Notes: generated by a model not told the origin, from the sequence alone. A stretch of 64,000 nucleotides of DNA from Microdochium bolleyi (GCA_001566295.1 KQ964245.1:4221524-4285523), one strand, 5' to 3'; numbered from the stretch's first letter, positions 32,156-43,820 are shown. Made by a program: numbers and translations.

Positions 32156-34237
32156 TTAGTCCTTCGCGAGGACGCGATGGGAGCCCTCGACGAGGTTGAT
32201 GAGCCCCGGCTCGCTGGCAGCTGTCTGCCTGCCGACAGCCTGGTTCTGCGGGACGAGGCGATACTGCAGCGCGGGCGGGAGGCTCGGTGCCGCGCCGCTC
32301 TTTTGTGCCGCGGGTGACGGCGACAACGACATCTTGCTGGCGACGACGCCTCGCAGCGATCCGAGGCTGTTTCCAAGCCTCGTCCGCACGGTGCTCAGCA
32401 CTTTCGCTGGACTAACCATCCCACCACCACCACCACCGCCGCCGCCGCCGACGCCGCCTGCACTCGTCCTCCGCACTCGCCACTCCGCCAGCAACCTCGC
32501 CGTGAACAGATACAGCTTGAAGACGAGCTTGTGCACGGCATCCTTGGCCAGCATGGTCGTCCCGTGGCTGAAGAAGCCCTTGAGCAGCTCGCCCTGGATG
32601 CCGTCATACAGCGACCCGACCCCCTCGGCGCGCACGATCTGCGCGATCGTGCCGAATATGGAGCGCCGCGCGATGCGCCGCACCGCCGAGAGCGCACGGA
32701 GCTTGTCGTCGACCTTCTTCTTCTCCGCATCGGCGGCCGAGGGGGAGGAGGTCTTTTCGAGGGGAGCGGAGCCGTCCGGGTTGCGTTGGGAAGTGGTGGT
32801 GTCCGAGAAGGATAGTGCTGCGTCTTCACCCTGCCTTTCGGCGTCGGCCTCGACCGGGACACCGGCCTGAAGTCTCGTCTTCGCGATCTGGAACGGGTAC
32901 GTGATTGCGCTCGCCGCGGCCTTGCTGCTCGCCGCAAGCAAAAAGGTGAGCTGGGGGCCAGGGTCGTCCCATCTGTCCGGACCAAGGAGCGCCTTCTTCA
33001 GGAAGTCCTGGAGGAAGAAGGTGAGAGCAGGGTTCAGCGTGAGGAGGAGCGTGGCCGAGTAGCCGCCCCAAAGACCCTGCACGCCTCTTTCCTGGCGGAT
33101 GTCCTTGAGTATCTGCATGACGCTCTTGTCGGCAGCTGAGGCGGCCCCATCCGTGTCGTCCTGGATGAGCGACGCGGTCTGCTTCCGCGTGACAACATTG
33201 GCGATCGGCGTGGTGAACGCCCTGGAGACGGCGCCTGCCGCCATGCCGACGGCAAGATCCTCGACGACGCCAAGCCCTTGCTTCCCACTTCCAGCCCCAC
33301 GGATCCTCCGCCGGCGGGCTGTCGCGGCGCCGCGGAACCACTCATAAAACATAAAGAAAAGGAAAGAGTCCAAGAAGGACTTGGCCGTATCCTGAGTCAG
33401 GCCAGCGTAGAGAGCTCTCAGCCCGCCCTCCTCGCCATATATCCGTGAAAGGGCGTCGAGTATCCCGGCGTACTCGGCGTCGACGGCCGCAGAAGATGCA
33501 CTGGTAGACGACGACCGCCGTCTTGTCTCCGGCTGATCCTGACGCGTTGCGTGAGACGACGGGTCCGGCGGCGGGCCTTGGGGCGATGCTCTTTCCGAGG
33601 CTGTCGCTGTTGTTGCTGGAGGTGCTTCTGCTGCCGCTGCTGCCGGTCCGCGTGCTTCCGGACTGCTGGGTCCCCCGGTCGCCGGTCCGAGTGGTGTGGG
33701 TGCTACGTGTTTTAGCGGAAGCCCGTCTTGATCCCTCTCCTGCTGCTGCTGCTTCTCCTCCTCTGCCTCCTCGACCGCTGTGGGCTGCTGATGCTGGCTT
33801 CGCGACCGTGAGCTGCCGCGAGTCTGGGGGTGGCCTTCTTGACCTGGCAGACCTCTCGTCGGAGAAGTAGCTGCTCCCGACGGTGACCTGGGAACCCCTC
33901 GTGGTGAAGGGGATGCTGCTGAGCTCCGAGGCGACTCCGCGCGACGAGGGTGGTCTCGATGGTGGTTTCGTGGCCCTTGACGACCGCGGGAGTGCTGGTC
34001 CTCTCTGCTTTGCAGCCCATTCCCCTGCTGCTCCGGATCCGGATCGCGATCTCGAGGGTGCTGCTGACCCTGGCGCAGCTGGCGCTGGACCTGCAGCCGA
34101 GCGATGACTAGGGACAGAGGATACAGAGTGCATGTTGCAATGACGGTGCCCGCCGAGCCGGAGAGGGCGTGGTGCAACGCGGGCAGGATGTGTGCGAGGT
34201 TGTTGTCGCCCGCCAGTGCTGAGGATGGTGGTGCCAT
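32156..34237 (-). CDS. SLC25 mitochondrial-carrier-family protein, peroxisomal Ant1/PMP47-like
   Basis: One open exon of 693 residues. Three carrier repeats can be traced: helix 1 with YPLSLVIARLQ (about residues 39-49), helix 3 with TPIANVVTRKQ (about 343-353) and helix 5 with YPFQIAKTRLQ (about 447-457). The acidic residue of the classic PxDxxK/R signature is missing in all three. Even-numbered regions include ALYAGLTQDTAKSF, GLWGGYSATLLLTLNPA and SLYDGIQGELLKGFFSHG, a pattern that recalls peroxisomal adenine nucleotide carriers. An insert of about 200 Gln/Pro/Arg/Ser-rich residues (55-253) separates helix 1 from helix 2, a second insert lies at about 460-515, and a poly-Gly run occurs near 595-606. 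The transport family is clear; substrate and organelle are inference. Confidence 0.8.
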   Translation of the reverse strand: MAPPSSALAGDNNLAHILPALHHALSGSAGTVIATCTLYPLSLVIARLQVQRQLRQGQQHPRDRDPDPEQQGNGLQSREDQHSRGRQGPRNHHRDHPRRAESPRSSAASPSPRGVPRSPSGAATSPTRGLPGQEGHPQTRGSSRSRSQHQQPTAVEEAEEEKQQQQERDQDGLPLKHVAPTPLGPATGGPSSPEARGPAAAAAEAPPATTATASERASPQGPPPDPSSHATRQDQPETRRRSSSTSASSAAVDAEYAGILDALSRIYGEEGGLRALYAGLTQDTAKSFLDSFLFFMFYEWFRGAATARRRRIRGAGSGKQGLGVVEDLAVGMAAGAVSRAFTTPIANVVTRKQTASLIQDDTDGAASAADKSVMQILKDIRQERGVQGLWGGYSATLLLTLNPALTFFLQDFLKKALLGPDRWDDPGPQLTFLLAASSKAAASAITYPFQIAKTRLQAGVPVEADAERQGEDAALSFSDTTTSQRNPDGSAPLEKTSSPSAADAEKKKVDDKLRALSAVRRIARRSIFGTIAQIVRAEGVGSLYDGIQGELLKGFFSHGTTMLAKDAVHKLVFKLYLFTARLLAEWRVRRTSAGGVGGGGGGGGGGMVSPAKVLSTVRTRLGNSLGSLRGVVASKMSLSPSPAAQKSGAAPSLPPALQYRLVPQNQAVGRQTAASEPGLINLVEGSHRVLAKD

Positions 34238-35946
34238 GCTGGGTAGGAAGAGCGTGGCCGCGACGCTGCGCAGCGGCTGTAGGAGTAGTTAAGTTTTTGA
34301 TACCGGGACAATTTTAGGCGAGATCGGACCGCCGTGGGCTGCCAAAGCCGGGCAATGCACTCGTCTATTGCCGTGGCGGGGAGCACCAGGTCAGGCACCG
34401 TTGACGATGTCGGCGTGGGTGGCTGGCCTCCGATAGGCAGGCCAGGCCAGGCTGGGCGTCTCCGAGCCGCGTGGGCGGTCAATGTTTCGCTGCTCAGGGA
34501 CCCGGAAGGCAGGCCCTGCAGGTCGTCGCCTTGGGCAGATGTGCTTGGGAGGTTGTGAGCACGTGCGAGGCTGTACGGAGCACAAGGGCCTGCGATAGGT
34601 GACAGGCTGCACCGGGATGGATCCTGGCAAGGGTGTGTGCGTGCCGTGTGCTGAGCATGCAGTATCGTGAGTCGCAGCTGGCCGTCAATGTGCTCGAGTG
34701 CTCTGGATCAGGCAGGACATGCGGGCGGCAGGAGGTAGTAATGTGCGTGAGTGTGCCGGCAGGGCGGCGCAAGAGCCTCACGTCTGGGCAGGCAGGTGAT
34801 GGCACAACGCAGTCGTCATCAGTAACTGCTCCCTCTTTGCCGAGGTCTAGTCCCGCGGCGCACGATGGCACTCGGCGGTCTCAACTGCCCGGAACGCCCA
34901 AGCTACCCCAGAAGAGCGACGTCATGGCCCAGCAGAAAGCCCCACTGCCCATCGACCCTCCCCGCGTGTCACCGTTAAACCGCCCGTCTGGGATCGGGAG
35001 AAGATTCCAGAGGCCGGGCCTCTTGCTCATGGGTGCGTGCACTACCGCAAAGTTAGTGCTTGTGAAATGGAAGGCACAACGACTCTCTCGGCGGAGCGAA
35101 GGGCAGTGCGCAAGACAAGTTATGCGGCCCAAAAGCACCATCGAATAGCACCCCTGGTAGCCGGGCACAGTTGCATTCTGCACAAGATGGAGGCTCGGAG
35201 CGGTTGGATCCCTGTCTGCTACCCGCACGGGACGCCCGACCCGGCTGGCCGGGCCTCTCAGTGCTGTCCACGTCTTGGGCGCACGCGCTCAAAAGACTCC
35301 GCGACGCTGGCAAGCCCTGCACGTCGGGCCCCGACGCCCAATTTATGCGCCGCACCTGCATGGGAGCACACGGCCGCCATCTCACATCGCCGCCGACCAT
35401 CGCCGAGAATAGTCCCGCACAGGCAAGGATCCCGTGCTCACCCAAGGTCATGCTAAGTATGGCATTGCTGCATAACAAAGTGGAAGCTCGGAGACAGATG
35501 CTCCGAATATATATGCATAGAGCGCGCGGCCATCATGAAGGCCAGCCGGCCAAGACAGTAATAAGGCATCGCCCCGCAAAGACATCGCAAGAAACTGTAC
35601 AACCCGTGCCCGTTCCGTCGCGGAATGCTGCTGTCGAAATGAGAACCATGCCAGGTCAAAAAACCCCGAACGCCTCGCAAGCAAGTTCATAACCCCCACA
35701 AGCACACGATCCCAAACAATGCGCCCCCTTCCACAATTGCCATCGTCCTTGGCCCTTTGCCAGGCCGTAGAAATCATAAGACAATTCCTGGCAACGACAT
35801 GCCGACAGCACGAGATGCCATCGCACCTCTAAAAAGTAATCTACGCGGCTCGTCGCTGGTCAGGTCCGATGACTGTGGCACTAGCGGGCGCCGACCGCCC
35901 AAGTCGAGCTTCGAGTCGCGCATACCTTCGGACCCAGCTGCTCTGA
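34238..35946. other. Intergenic region upstream of the carrier gene
   Basis: About 1.7 kb holding the carrier promoter and the 3' side of SGF73. Open frames here overlap on opposite strands with no recognisable content. No gene or repeat supported. Confidence 0.5.
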
Positions 35947-37364
35947 CTAGGCGCGACTGGCAACCGACGGCCGACGTGACGCCGCCGGTATGCTGAAGTT
36001 GGATGACCGGCGCACGTTTGGTGCTCCCATCATAACAATATCCTGGTCCTCGCCAGGTGCGTCGTCCAGATCCATCGAGTATTCGTTGTGGTTGTCTGGC
36101 AGTCTTTGAGCACCGAAGCCGTTGACTCTGAATATATTCGTCCGCCCTCCATTTGTCGCCTGTTGTAGTTGTTCGTGTAATCGGGCTAGCTGATATGTGC
36201 GCTTGATCGGCTGGAAGATAGGTGGTGGGATCACAGGTTGAGGGTTCCACCTCGCCAGCGCACCCATAACGGCTGCCGTCTCCTCGTCCGAGTCAATCGG
36301 TCCAGTGGCTGCCTCGTCTTCGTCTTCGACAGGCGCATTTGCATCGAGAGCGGCCTCTGTACGAGCATTAGCAAACAAATATCTACACAACGACAAGGCA
36401 TACGCACTCTGCTGTTTTGCTTGGTTCTTCTTCTGGTAGGCGGCAAGCAGCATGTCGTACGGCAGCGATCGACCAGCCACAGCTCGTTTAGCGCCCATGC
36501 TGTGGCTCTTGCACGTAAGTGATCTGGCGCAAGGCTGTCCATTGGGTAGCAGCACACCGCACTGCTTCTCGACATCGACGGGGCCTGCGCGTACGGGTTA
36601 GTAGCTGGTTGCAGAGTATCGGCTGTGTATACGCACCCTTGGGTTTAGGGACTTTGGGCTTCGGCTCCTCTTTCTTCTTCTTGTTCTTCGGTCCCTTGTC
36701 AGCGTCGCCGTCAGCCTTGCGTTTTTTGCCCTTGGCGTCGCCGTCAGGCTTTTTGCCCCCAACCTTCTTTGACGCCTTGCTCTTCTTGTCGCCAGGCGGC
36801 CCGTCGTCATCGTCATCGTCGTCGCTGTCGTCAGCCATCTTGGTGTCGCCGTCCCCATCGTTCTTGCGGGCCTCCTCCGCGCGGGCCTCCTCCTTGGCGC
36901 GCTCCCTCGCCTCCCTCGCCTCCTTCTTGCGCTGCGCCTTCTCCTTCTTGATCCGCAGGCAGGCTGCAATGTGCTCTTTTGCTGCCGTCCGCAGCACGCC
37001 CTTCTTGCAGTGCTTGCATTGCTGGAGGTTGAGGACGTCTTCGAGGGGCCTGCCGGTCGCGAATGTTTCTCGCGCGCTATCGTCCAGAGGGTACACTACG
37101 GGTGTGGGAGAGCTTATGCTGTCTGAGTTCTTTGACTTTTTGTCGTCTAGGCACCACGAGATGTCGAGGTCAGCTCGCCGCATACAGAGTGAGGTGGGGG
37201 GTCGGGGATTGCACCGTACCATGCGCAACGCTGCCGTCTCTCCAGTTTCCGGGCTTCGTATGCTTCGGTGTCGCTCTCTTGAGCCTGATCACGCCATTCT
37301 GCTTGTCCCTGTTGCCCTTCTTCGATGCGACATTGATCGTGCCTTCATCCTCGGCGGATGCCAT
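35947..37364 (-). CDS. SGF73: SAGA deubiquitinase-module subunit Sgf73 / ataxin-7 (SCA7 domain)
   Basis: Four exons (37364-37220, 37146-36637, 36584-36408, 36356-35947) give 413 residues. An N-terminal C2HC zinc knuckle has C92, C95, H107 and C111 (CKHCKKG..KEHIAAC). A long Lys/Glu/Asp-rich region follows. The SCA7 domain (C226, C236, C242, H245) contains LLPNGQPCARSLTCKSH and ends in LLAAYQKKNQAKQQK, a block that is only complete when the 51-bp intron 36357-36407 with its GTGCGT donor is removed. Sgf73 anchors Ubp8, Sgf11 and Sus1 to SAGA, where the module removes ubiquitin from H2B. The acidic run of Asp residues near residue 160 is a normal fungal feature. Confidence 0.93.
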
Positions 37365-38028
37365 AGCTGAGGGTTGGAGGCGAACGGTCGCGTCACTGCT
37401 GTGAGGCTACCCGTGAGGTACCATGAGTCGCCGAATAACTGCAAGTCGATGGCGATGGCGAGATGGAATGCGCCCAGATGAAGATTGCTGTTTGACGCGG
37501 TCGTTGGATGGCTTGTCGCGGTCGTGTACATTGGGGTGTCGTCGTTGAGAGTGGAGATCCTCCCATGTGGTGCCTTCATGGGGATCTTGGAGTGGGTCAA
37601 TCATGACTAAGCGATATTAACCATGGGCCATTGGCACCAAGAAGGATATCAAGTCACAAGTCACAATTCCAATGTCTTGTGGCCATATGCATAATAAAAC
37701 TATCTAGAACATATGGAGGCAGATGATTAAAGTAGTTCCGCAAGACATGGAAAGAAAACGCACAACGTCGCCCAAGGCGAAGATGGCGAACCTGCGAAAA
37801 AGCATTGTCTATTGTCGATGTCACTAACTCCACGAAACGCCATAACCCTTTCAGTTCGACTCCTGCTGAAGCTGCGCCACCGTAATCGTCACAAGCATTC
37901 TGATAAGGAGGCTGTCTGAGAAGCTGGTACGATCGAAACAGCCTAGTGTTACCCTGTAACACGCCCGCGAAACAGCTCCCAGCGAGAACATGTCTTTGCA
38001 TGAACAAATTAGGCTCTCTACGATAATC
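37365..38028. other. SGF73 promoter / PHO85 3' region
   Basis: About 660 bp between two minus-strand genes; the left part should be the SGF73 promoter only at its right-hand neighbourhood of 37365 and the right part the PHO85 3' UTR. Nothing else recognised. Confidence 0.5.
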
Positions 38029-39104
38029 CTAGTAGCCAGGATCGTAACCACCCTGGGACGGGACTGGCTGGCCGCCAAAGCCTCCTCTAGAAGTATGGAG
38101 TGCTTGTTGCTGCTGTTGAGCCTGCATCTGCTGCTGCATGACGAGGTCGTTGAACCAAGGGTGTGAAAGAGCATCATGAGCGCTGATGCGGAGTTCAGGA
38201 CGCAACACAAGCATTCTGTTCAGCAGGTCGATGCCCACTTGGTCGATCTGTGGCAGGATCGCCCGGAGGTCTTGCGTGGCGTACATCTGGAACGTGGGTT
38301 TGTACTCGGGGAACTTGGTGATGCCGGGCCAAGTTCTTTCAGTGGGCGTACCCATGATGCGGAAAATCCGGATGATCTGGTCCTCGTTGGTCGTACCAGG
38401 GAACAGTGGCCGACCGGTATACATCTCAGCCATAATACAGCCTGCAGACCAGATATCGATGCTCGTATTGTAGGTACGGCTGCCGAGCAGTACATCTGGG
38501 GCACGGTACCACAGAGTGACCACCTCATTCGAGAACGTGTTGACAGGAATGCCGAATGCACGAGCAAGACCAAAGTCTCCAAGCTTGAGCGCCATCTTAC
38601 TGTTGATGAGCAAGTTTTGAGGCTTCAGGTCGCGATGCAGGACGCGGTTCTGGTGGCAAAAGTCGATGCCCTTGAGCAGTTGAAACATGAAGGACTTGAT
38701 TGTCATGGGCTTTAGCGCGCCTCTCTCACCGTTTGTATCCATGTACTTTTTCAGATCACCGTCCATGAACTCAAACACAAGCATCAGCTTATTCTCGGTG
38801 TGAATAACATCGTGAAGTGCGACAATGTTCTCGTGCTTGAGCTCTTTCATGAGCGAGATCTCGCGAATAGCGGTTGAAGGAGTGCCTTCTTCGGAGTCGA
38901 GATGGATCTCCTTGAGTGCCACTAGCTCGCCCGTCTGTCGGTTTCGTCCCTTGAAGACCTACATGGGCACAAGCAACAAGGTCAGTGTCCGGATCAAGTC
39001 TTGGCAATCGGTTCTGGACGTCCGCGCAGGCTTACGGTGGCGTAGGTGCCTTCTCCGAGCTTCTCGAGCTGCTGGAAGGAACTTGGGTGTCTCTTTGCAT
39101 CCAT
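38029..39104 (-). CDS. PHO85: Cyclin-dependent kinase Pho85/PhoA type
   Basis: Two exons (39104-39036, 38958-38029) give 332 residues. The kinase starts LEKLGEGTYAT with the intron falling exactly after ATP-loop residue T23. K39 is the ATP-anchoring lysine, PSTAIRE (50-56) the cyclin-binding helix, HRDLKPQN carries catalytic D133, and DFG carries D151. The activation segment reads FGIPVNTFSNEVVTLWYRAPDV, the Pho85/CDK5 class with a Ser in place of the activating Thr, so a CDK-activating kinase should not be needed. The C-terminal 35 residues are Gln- and Gly-rich. Pho85 with its cyclins controls phosphate response, glycogen and nutrient-linked cell-cycle steps. A phylogeny would be needed to separate it from PhoB-type paralogues. 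Confidence 0.94.
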
Positions 39105-40747
39105 GGTTCTTATGGGGGCTGGTCGTCGCGAGGAGGTCGGATCGGTGTAGATGAGGTAGTGCGGAGCGGGCGAGGGCTGTTGCGAATCTGTGAACTTGGG
39201 GTCGAATAAGACTCCTCCAGCAGTGCAAGTTCTGTTCAGATGGTCTTTACTGCCAGCGCTAGACTCTGGAGTGTTGCAGGCGGGCGCCGTGGTGAGGGGC
39301 GTCGAGGGGCGGAGGATGCTGGCGGGCCGCCACGTCAGTTTGCGACTGATCAGATAGCGTAGCAAAAGATGTGTGCAAAGTGACAAGCTCAAAAGCGAGC
39401 GAGCTTGGACGATATCGAGTGTGCGCCGCGATGTTTGGCCAGCGCCGGAGTGCAGTGCGGGGTGTATGATTTGTCGACTGGGTGCAAATTTAATGAGATC
39501 GGGCTATGTCGCTAGCCTGAGGGACCGAGTAATCCCACGCACAGCCTGGCGGGGTGTTAGGTCGCAGAACGATGTTGGATGATGTTGGTTCAGATCGTAG
39601 TGCACCAGGAATGAAGACGCTGCTGAAGAGGGAGAGACAAGATGCTTGTCGAGTCACACCACTCAGTGTCCAAGGCTGCTCTGCGTGGTCGACGAACCCC
39701 ACAGCGAAGTTCCACCACTACATCGGCCGTGTGGTTTGTACTCGATTCGCTGTACTCATATGATTTGGCCAATCCGGCACGCCTCTGAAAGAGCGACTCG
39801 GCCTATGGCTTGAAGAGGCATGCGCGAAACAGCGACCAGGCCAGCCTGATTGGAACGGTGCACGGCCAATGTAGCTAGCACATAGGGCACCAACAAAGCC
39901 AGCTGGAAGTCGTGAAGCGTGCTGGGACACAAGTTTCCATTGGGGTAGCATGAGGGGCACTGCGCAGGCAGGGGCAGGCGGTGACTCAGTGCGCATCTAC
40001 CACAAGATGCGCGTACGTAGACTCCTGTACCACCACACACATCCATAGGGCGCACGTTGCAACGTCATGATCCGGTGGTCTCTCTGGGAACAAACATGAC
40101 GGAGCGCTCTTGGGCACTCCAACTCAGAGATTGTCGTGTTGGCAGGGTGGCATGTCAAGTGTGCAGCTCTGATATGGAGGAAGCTCATCCTCGTCGCATT
40201 CATCATTGACGCGTACCATGGCGGGACTGTCCACGGCTGACAGGGCTGGGCCGCAGGGTGATATCACAAGATGGTCACGGCTTTCATCATGCTCGGAGAC
40301 TGTATCAATTAGCAAAAGGAGAGCGATCTACGGGTCGCGGGGGTGCCAGTTCCGTCTGACGAGGGCCGTGTGACCCCGTGCATGCTCCCAGGCCGTCAGA
40401 CCTCCCAGAGATGGCGCTGATCCCGGACTTCAACCCGCAAGTGTCTGAAGCACGGCCCACTTGGCTGGGGCTCCCCCGCCCTTCTCTCACTTGCACTTGC
40501 ATGCAGCGGGCGCCTTCCAAGGTGCCCCAGCTGGGCGGTCCCCTTCCCACCCCATGACGGTGTCGCGGCTGATAAGCACGCCTTGTTCATCTCCAAGACC
40601 AACTCTGCCTCATGCTCCTTATCATCAGTCTCGACTCTCTACTTCACTACTTCCTGCTGTTCGCGATTCTTGGCTGGCTGTCCCTCACTTCCACGACTGC
40701 AAGCCTTCCGTTCCTGTCCAGCTAAATGTCGTCCGACCCCAGCCACG
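39105..40747. other. Divergent promoter region with one copy of a dispersed repeat
   Basis: About 1.6 kb between PHO85 and the septin-like gene. It contains the 66-bp repeat copy at 39704-39769, listed separately. The segment 40580-40740 is C/T-rich like a 5' leader for the septin-like gene. No gene is supported. Confidence 0.5.
39704..39769 (-). repeat. Dispersed 66-bp repeat, copy 1
   Basis: On the minus strand this segment aligns without gaps to 52898-52963 with 54 of 66 identical bases by eye. The first 18 bases at its 3' plus-strand end (GCCAAATCATATGAGTAC on the minus strand) are identical in both. Origin unknown; see the finding. Confidence 0.75.
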
Positions 40748-43045
40748 ATGAGACCCATAGCCGGTGATAGCGCCTTCGGGCGCCCCCGCATCACTCCTCG
40801 AGACAACGATGCCATTCATCCGTCGGCCTCTTCCGCCTCGAGCAGCCACATGTCCTTCGTCTTCGCCGACGAGGCTTCCATAGATTCATACATCGATCAA
40901 TCACAGCCATCCGCCCGCCCGTTGTTCCGTGACCACCGCAAGCACCATGATTCAAGTCTCAACCACGCTCCCCGATGCGACGATAAGGACCGCGACAGGT
41001 GCTCGAGGCCGACTTCGCAACAGCGTCCCTTAGATCGCAGTCCAGCGCCTACCGCTCATTCGCCCGTCTCTCGCCATTCAATGTTCACATGCAGTCCAGC
41101 TTCGTCCATCATCAACACGCAGCTCGAGCTATCGCGACCCATCACGCCGATGATGCTGGGGCCATCTATGGCTAGCAGCTCGATCATCAGCAGTCCTTCG
41201 TCAAGGCGCAACTCGTTTGGAGGTTCAGTATCCGAAAACGCCTTGACGGACGACGAACAGCAAGACCAGCCCGGCGACCTCGATCTGCCGACTCCTTTCG
41301 GTGGCACGGTTGCGCCGCAACTCGTCATGCCAAGCATTGAAATGCCAGCTCGACGGCCCTTTACAGAGGTTGGCAAGAGCCTGGGCCGACTCAAGATCCT
41401 CCTTGCGGGCGACTCTGGTAGGTCTAAGCAGTCGATTGTTTCGTGATAAACTGTCATTTCTGATTATTCTTCAAGGCGTCGGCAAGACGTCCCTTATCAA
41501 GTCGATCACGCAATTATGCAAGCACCTGGTTCACGTCGACCCGATCCTTCCTCAGCCGCAACTATCCAGGAGACACTCTGGATCGACCATATCGGACCAG
41601 ATCCGACCAACTACCGGCATAGTCGAAATTTTGGCAAGCACGAAACCTTTCCCTGAATGGTGGGCAGAGCTGGACGTCAATGGCTCAAGCCGGCGCAAGA
41701 GTCTCGGTGATGCTGTGTTGGACCGCAACATTTGCTTCGTGGACACCCCTGGCTATGGCCGCGGCTCGTCGGTATGGAAAGCAAACAATCTCGTCTCCAC
41801 AGCATTTTGCTTCGTACTGACCTTTCTAGTCGATGGAAACTATCGTGCCCTGCGTTGATTACGTGGAAGCGCACTTCAACAAGATGGCGTCGGACTCCAT
41901 GAGCGACCCGGACCTCCTCAATATGCTCGGGGGCGCCGGCGGGTGCCAGACTGATGTAGCGCTCTACATGATCACGCAGAGTAAGTAATAGCTTGAAGAC
42001 TCACTCCGTATTTTGACCAGTCACCAACCGACCCACTGCACTCATCTCGATATAGTGCTGACACGGCGCTACAGAACTCAAACCGGCAGATCTGGAGTAC
42101 ATGCGTCGCTTGAGCAGGCTGACGAACGTGATCCCTATACTCTCACGGGTGGACACTTTGTCATCTCAGCAAATTGAGACTTGCAAGGAACATGTAAATG
42201 CCCAGCTATCGGAAGCCGGCATCCAGATATTCACATTCGGACGCGATGGGGCCTCACATTCTAGGGCTTTGGTGACACCAAGAGCTCCGTACGCTGTCTC
42301 AAGCGCGAAGGGATCGGACTACAATATCATGGACGCGAGTCTGCTGATGAGTCCAAATTATACACAGCCGCTTGTAGGAACAGACCTGTGGTATGTGGTG
42401 GAAAATCTGTTCAGTGTCGAGGGTGTCTCGTGGTTGCGGCACGCAGCCGCTAGGAAATATATCGACTGGAAAAACAGCGACACGCCTCGACCACGTCATT
42501 TATATAAACCCCTGAGCCCACCACTGCCAACGGTTTCGAGCGCACTGGTCAGATACGACAGTCGACCCACAGGTTTAGTCCAATCACGGAGGTCCCGCGA
42601 TCACTTCCAAGGTCTTGGAACAGTCGAGGAGGGTACCCGGTTGTATGTTGCGGATTGGGCGGCAGATATGCAACGAAGTCTTGCCGCAGAAAAGGAGCAC
42701 AATCGTGCAATCCAACAGTCCTATGACCTCGGCATTGAGAAGGCTGACACTGCCATGATTGCGGCACATGGGAGCAAAGTTCGAGCATTATCACCCCGTT
42801 GGGCTTCGCAAGACCGCAATAAGACGAAGCAGAAGGCTGCGAAGCGGACAAGAATCCAACAAGATCCGTTGGGGCTGCTCCAGGTGTCAGCAGACCTGAA
42901 AGCGACAAGTTGGGTTGCACTCGAAGTGCTAACAGGCTTGGGCATGCTCGGGGGGCTGGCATTCTGGCTATCCAGACAACACTGGCATAGTGACCCAGTT
43001 CTCTTGGTCGATGATTGGGCGAGGCTCTGGGGTTTGGAGTTTTAA
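40748..43045 (+). CDS. Septin-like GTPase with C-terminal transmembrane helix
   Basis: Four exons (40748-41417, 41476-41771, 41830-41980, 42075-43045) give 695 residues. The first 220 residues are Ser/Pro/Arg-rich and disordered. The G domain begins with GDSGVGKTS (residues 221-229, P-loop, split by intron 1), includes DTPGYG (313-318, G3) and LKPADLEYMRRL (374-385), a septin hallmark. The G4 position reads SRVD (396-399) instead of the septin AKAD. A charged helix follows near residue 560. One hydrophobic segment at about 651-671 is followed by 24 residues, so the protein should be anchored in a membrane by its C-terminus. Ordinary septins lack such a helix. This looks like a fungal septin-like group distinct from the core filament septins; function is unknown and filament formation cannot be judged from sequence. 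Confidence 0.85.
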
Positions 43046-43820
43046 TATCCCATCATGCGCAGTTCAGGTGGCTCTTTTCATGTAGTTTAGCAGTGAGCTT
43101 GTGATTCGAATCTAGATCATCGGACCATTAGAATGTCACAAACAAATTCCTGCTCAAGATTTTTCTCATAAACTCGAACCATGATGTGAACGTCTGTGAC
43201 CAGTTCATCGGACATTCTTGAGTACGGCCCAGTGTGAGGCGGAGTGGCTGTACGACTATGGGTCAGCTTCGGGGCCTGGACCTGTACAGTTCATTCCCAC
43301 AGTGCCGACACAACCGGCACGGCCCACAGAGTGTGTCGCGCCGTCTCCGGACGCCATTGGCACATTTCGCCCAAGTCGTCATCTTCAACATTCACGCCAG
43401 GTAGTCGTGCACCGAGCAAACATCTCGCCTCGTTCCAGCCTGCTCGGCCTTGATTCGAGAAAGAGAGACGGGCGCTTGGCCACCGCATCTTCTCGCGACG
43501 AGATTGCAAGTACTGGTTGACCTTACTCGAGGCCTTTCACAAACGGCGACACGACAAGCACAGCGCGTGCACGCTCGTCGAAGCCTGCACAAGCAAGCTG
43601 CATGGCGCTTCTGTTTCCCTGATAGCCACTCTGACAGGCCGGCGCCAGATAGAAAGCAACGCATTGCATCGGGTTCGACCTCACGTCAACATCACTCTCT
43701 TCAGGGCCATGCGACGCCAACCTACTTGATTCTAGCTTCGAAAGCCGATCTTGCGCACACCAACAAATCGCCTTGTTCGACTTCTCTCTTACCACTGCGT
43801 CGGGACACACTCTTTTCAGC
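43046..43820. other. Intergenic region upstream of poly(A) polymerase
   Basis: About 780 bp with the 3' end of the septin-like gene and the poly(A) polymerase promoter. A pyrimidine tract ending in CAG lies directly before the start codon (43810-43820) and could be the acceptor of an intron in the 5' leader. Nothing else seen. Confidence 0.5.
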
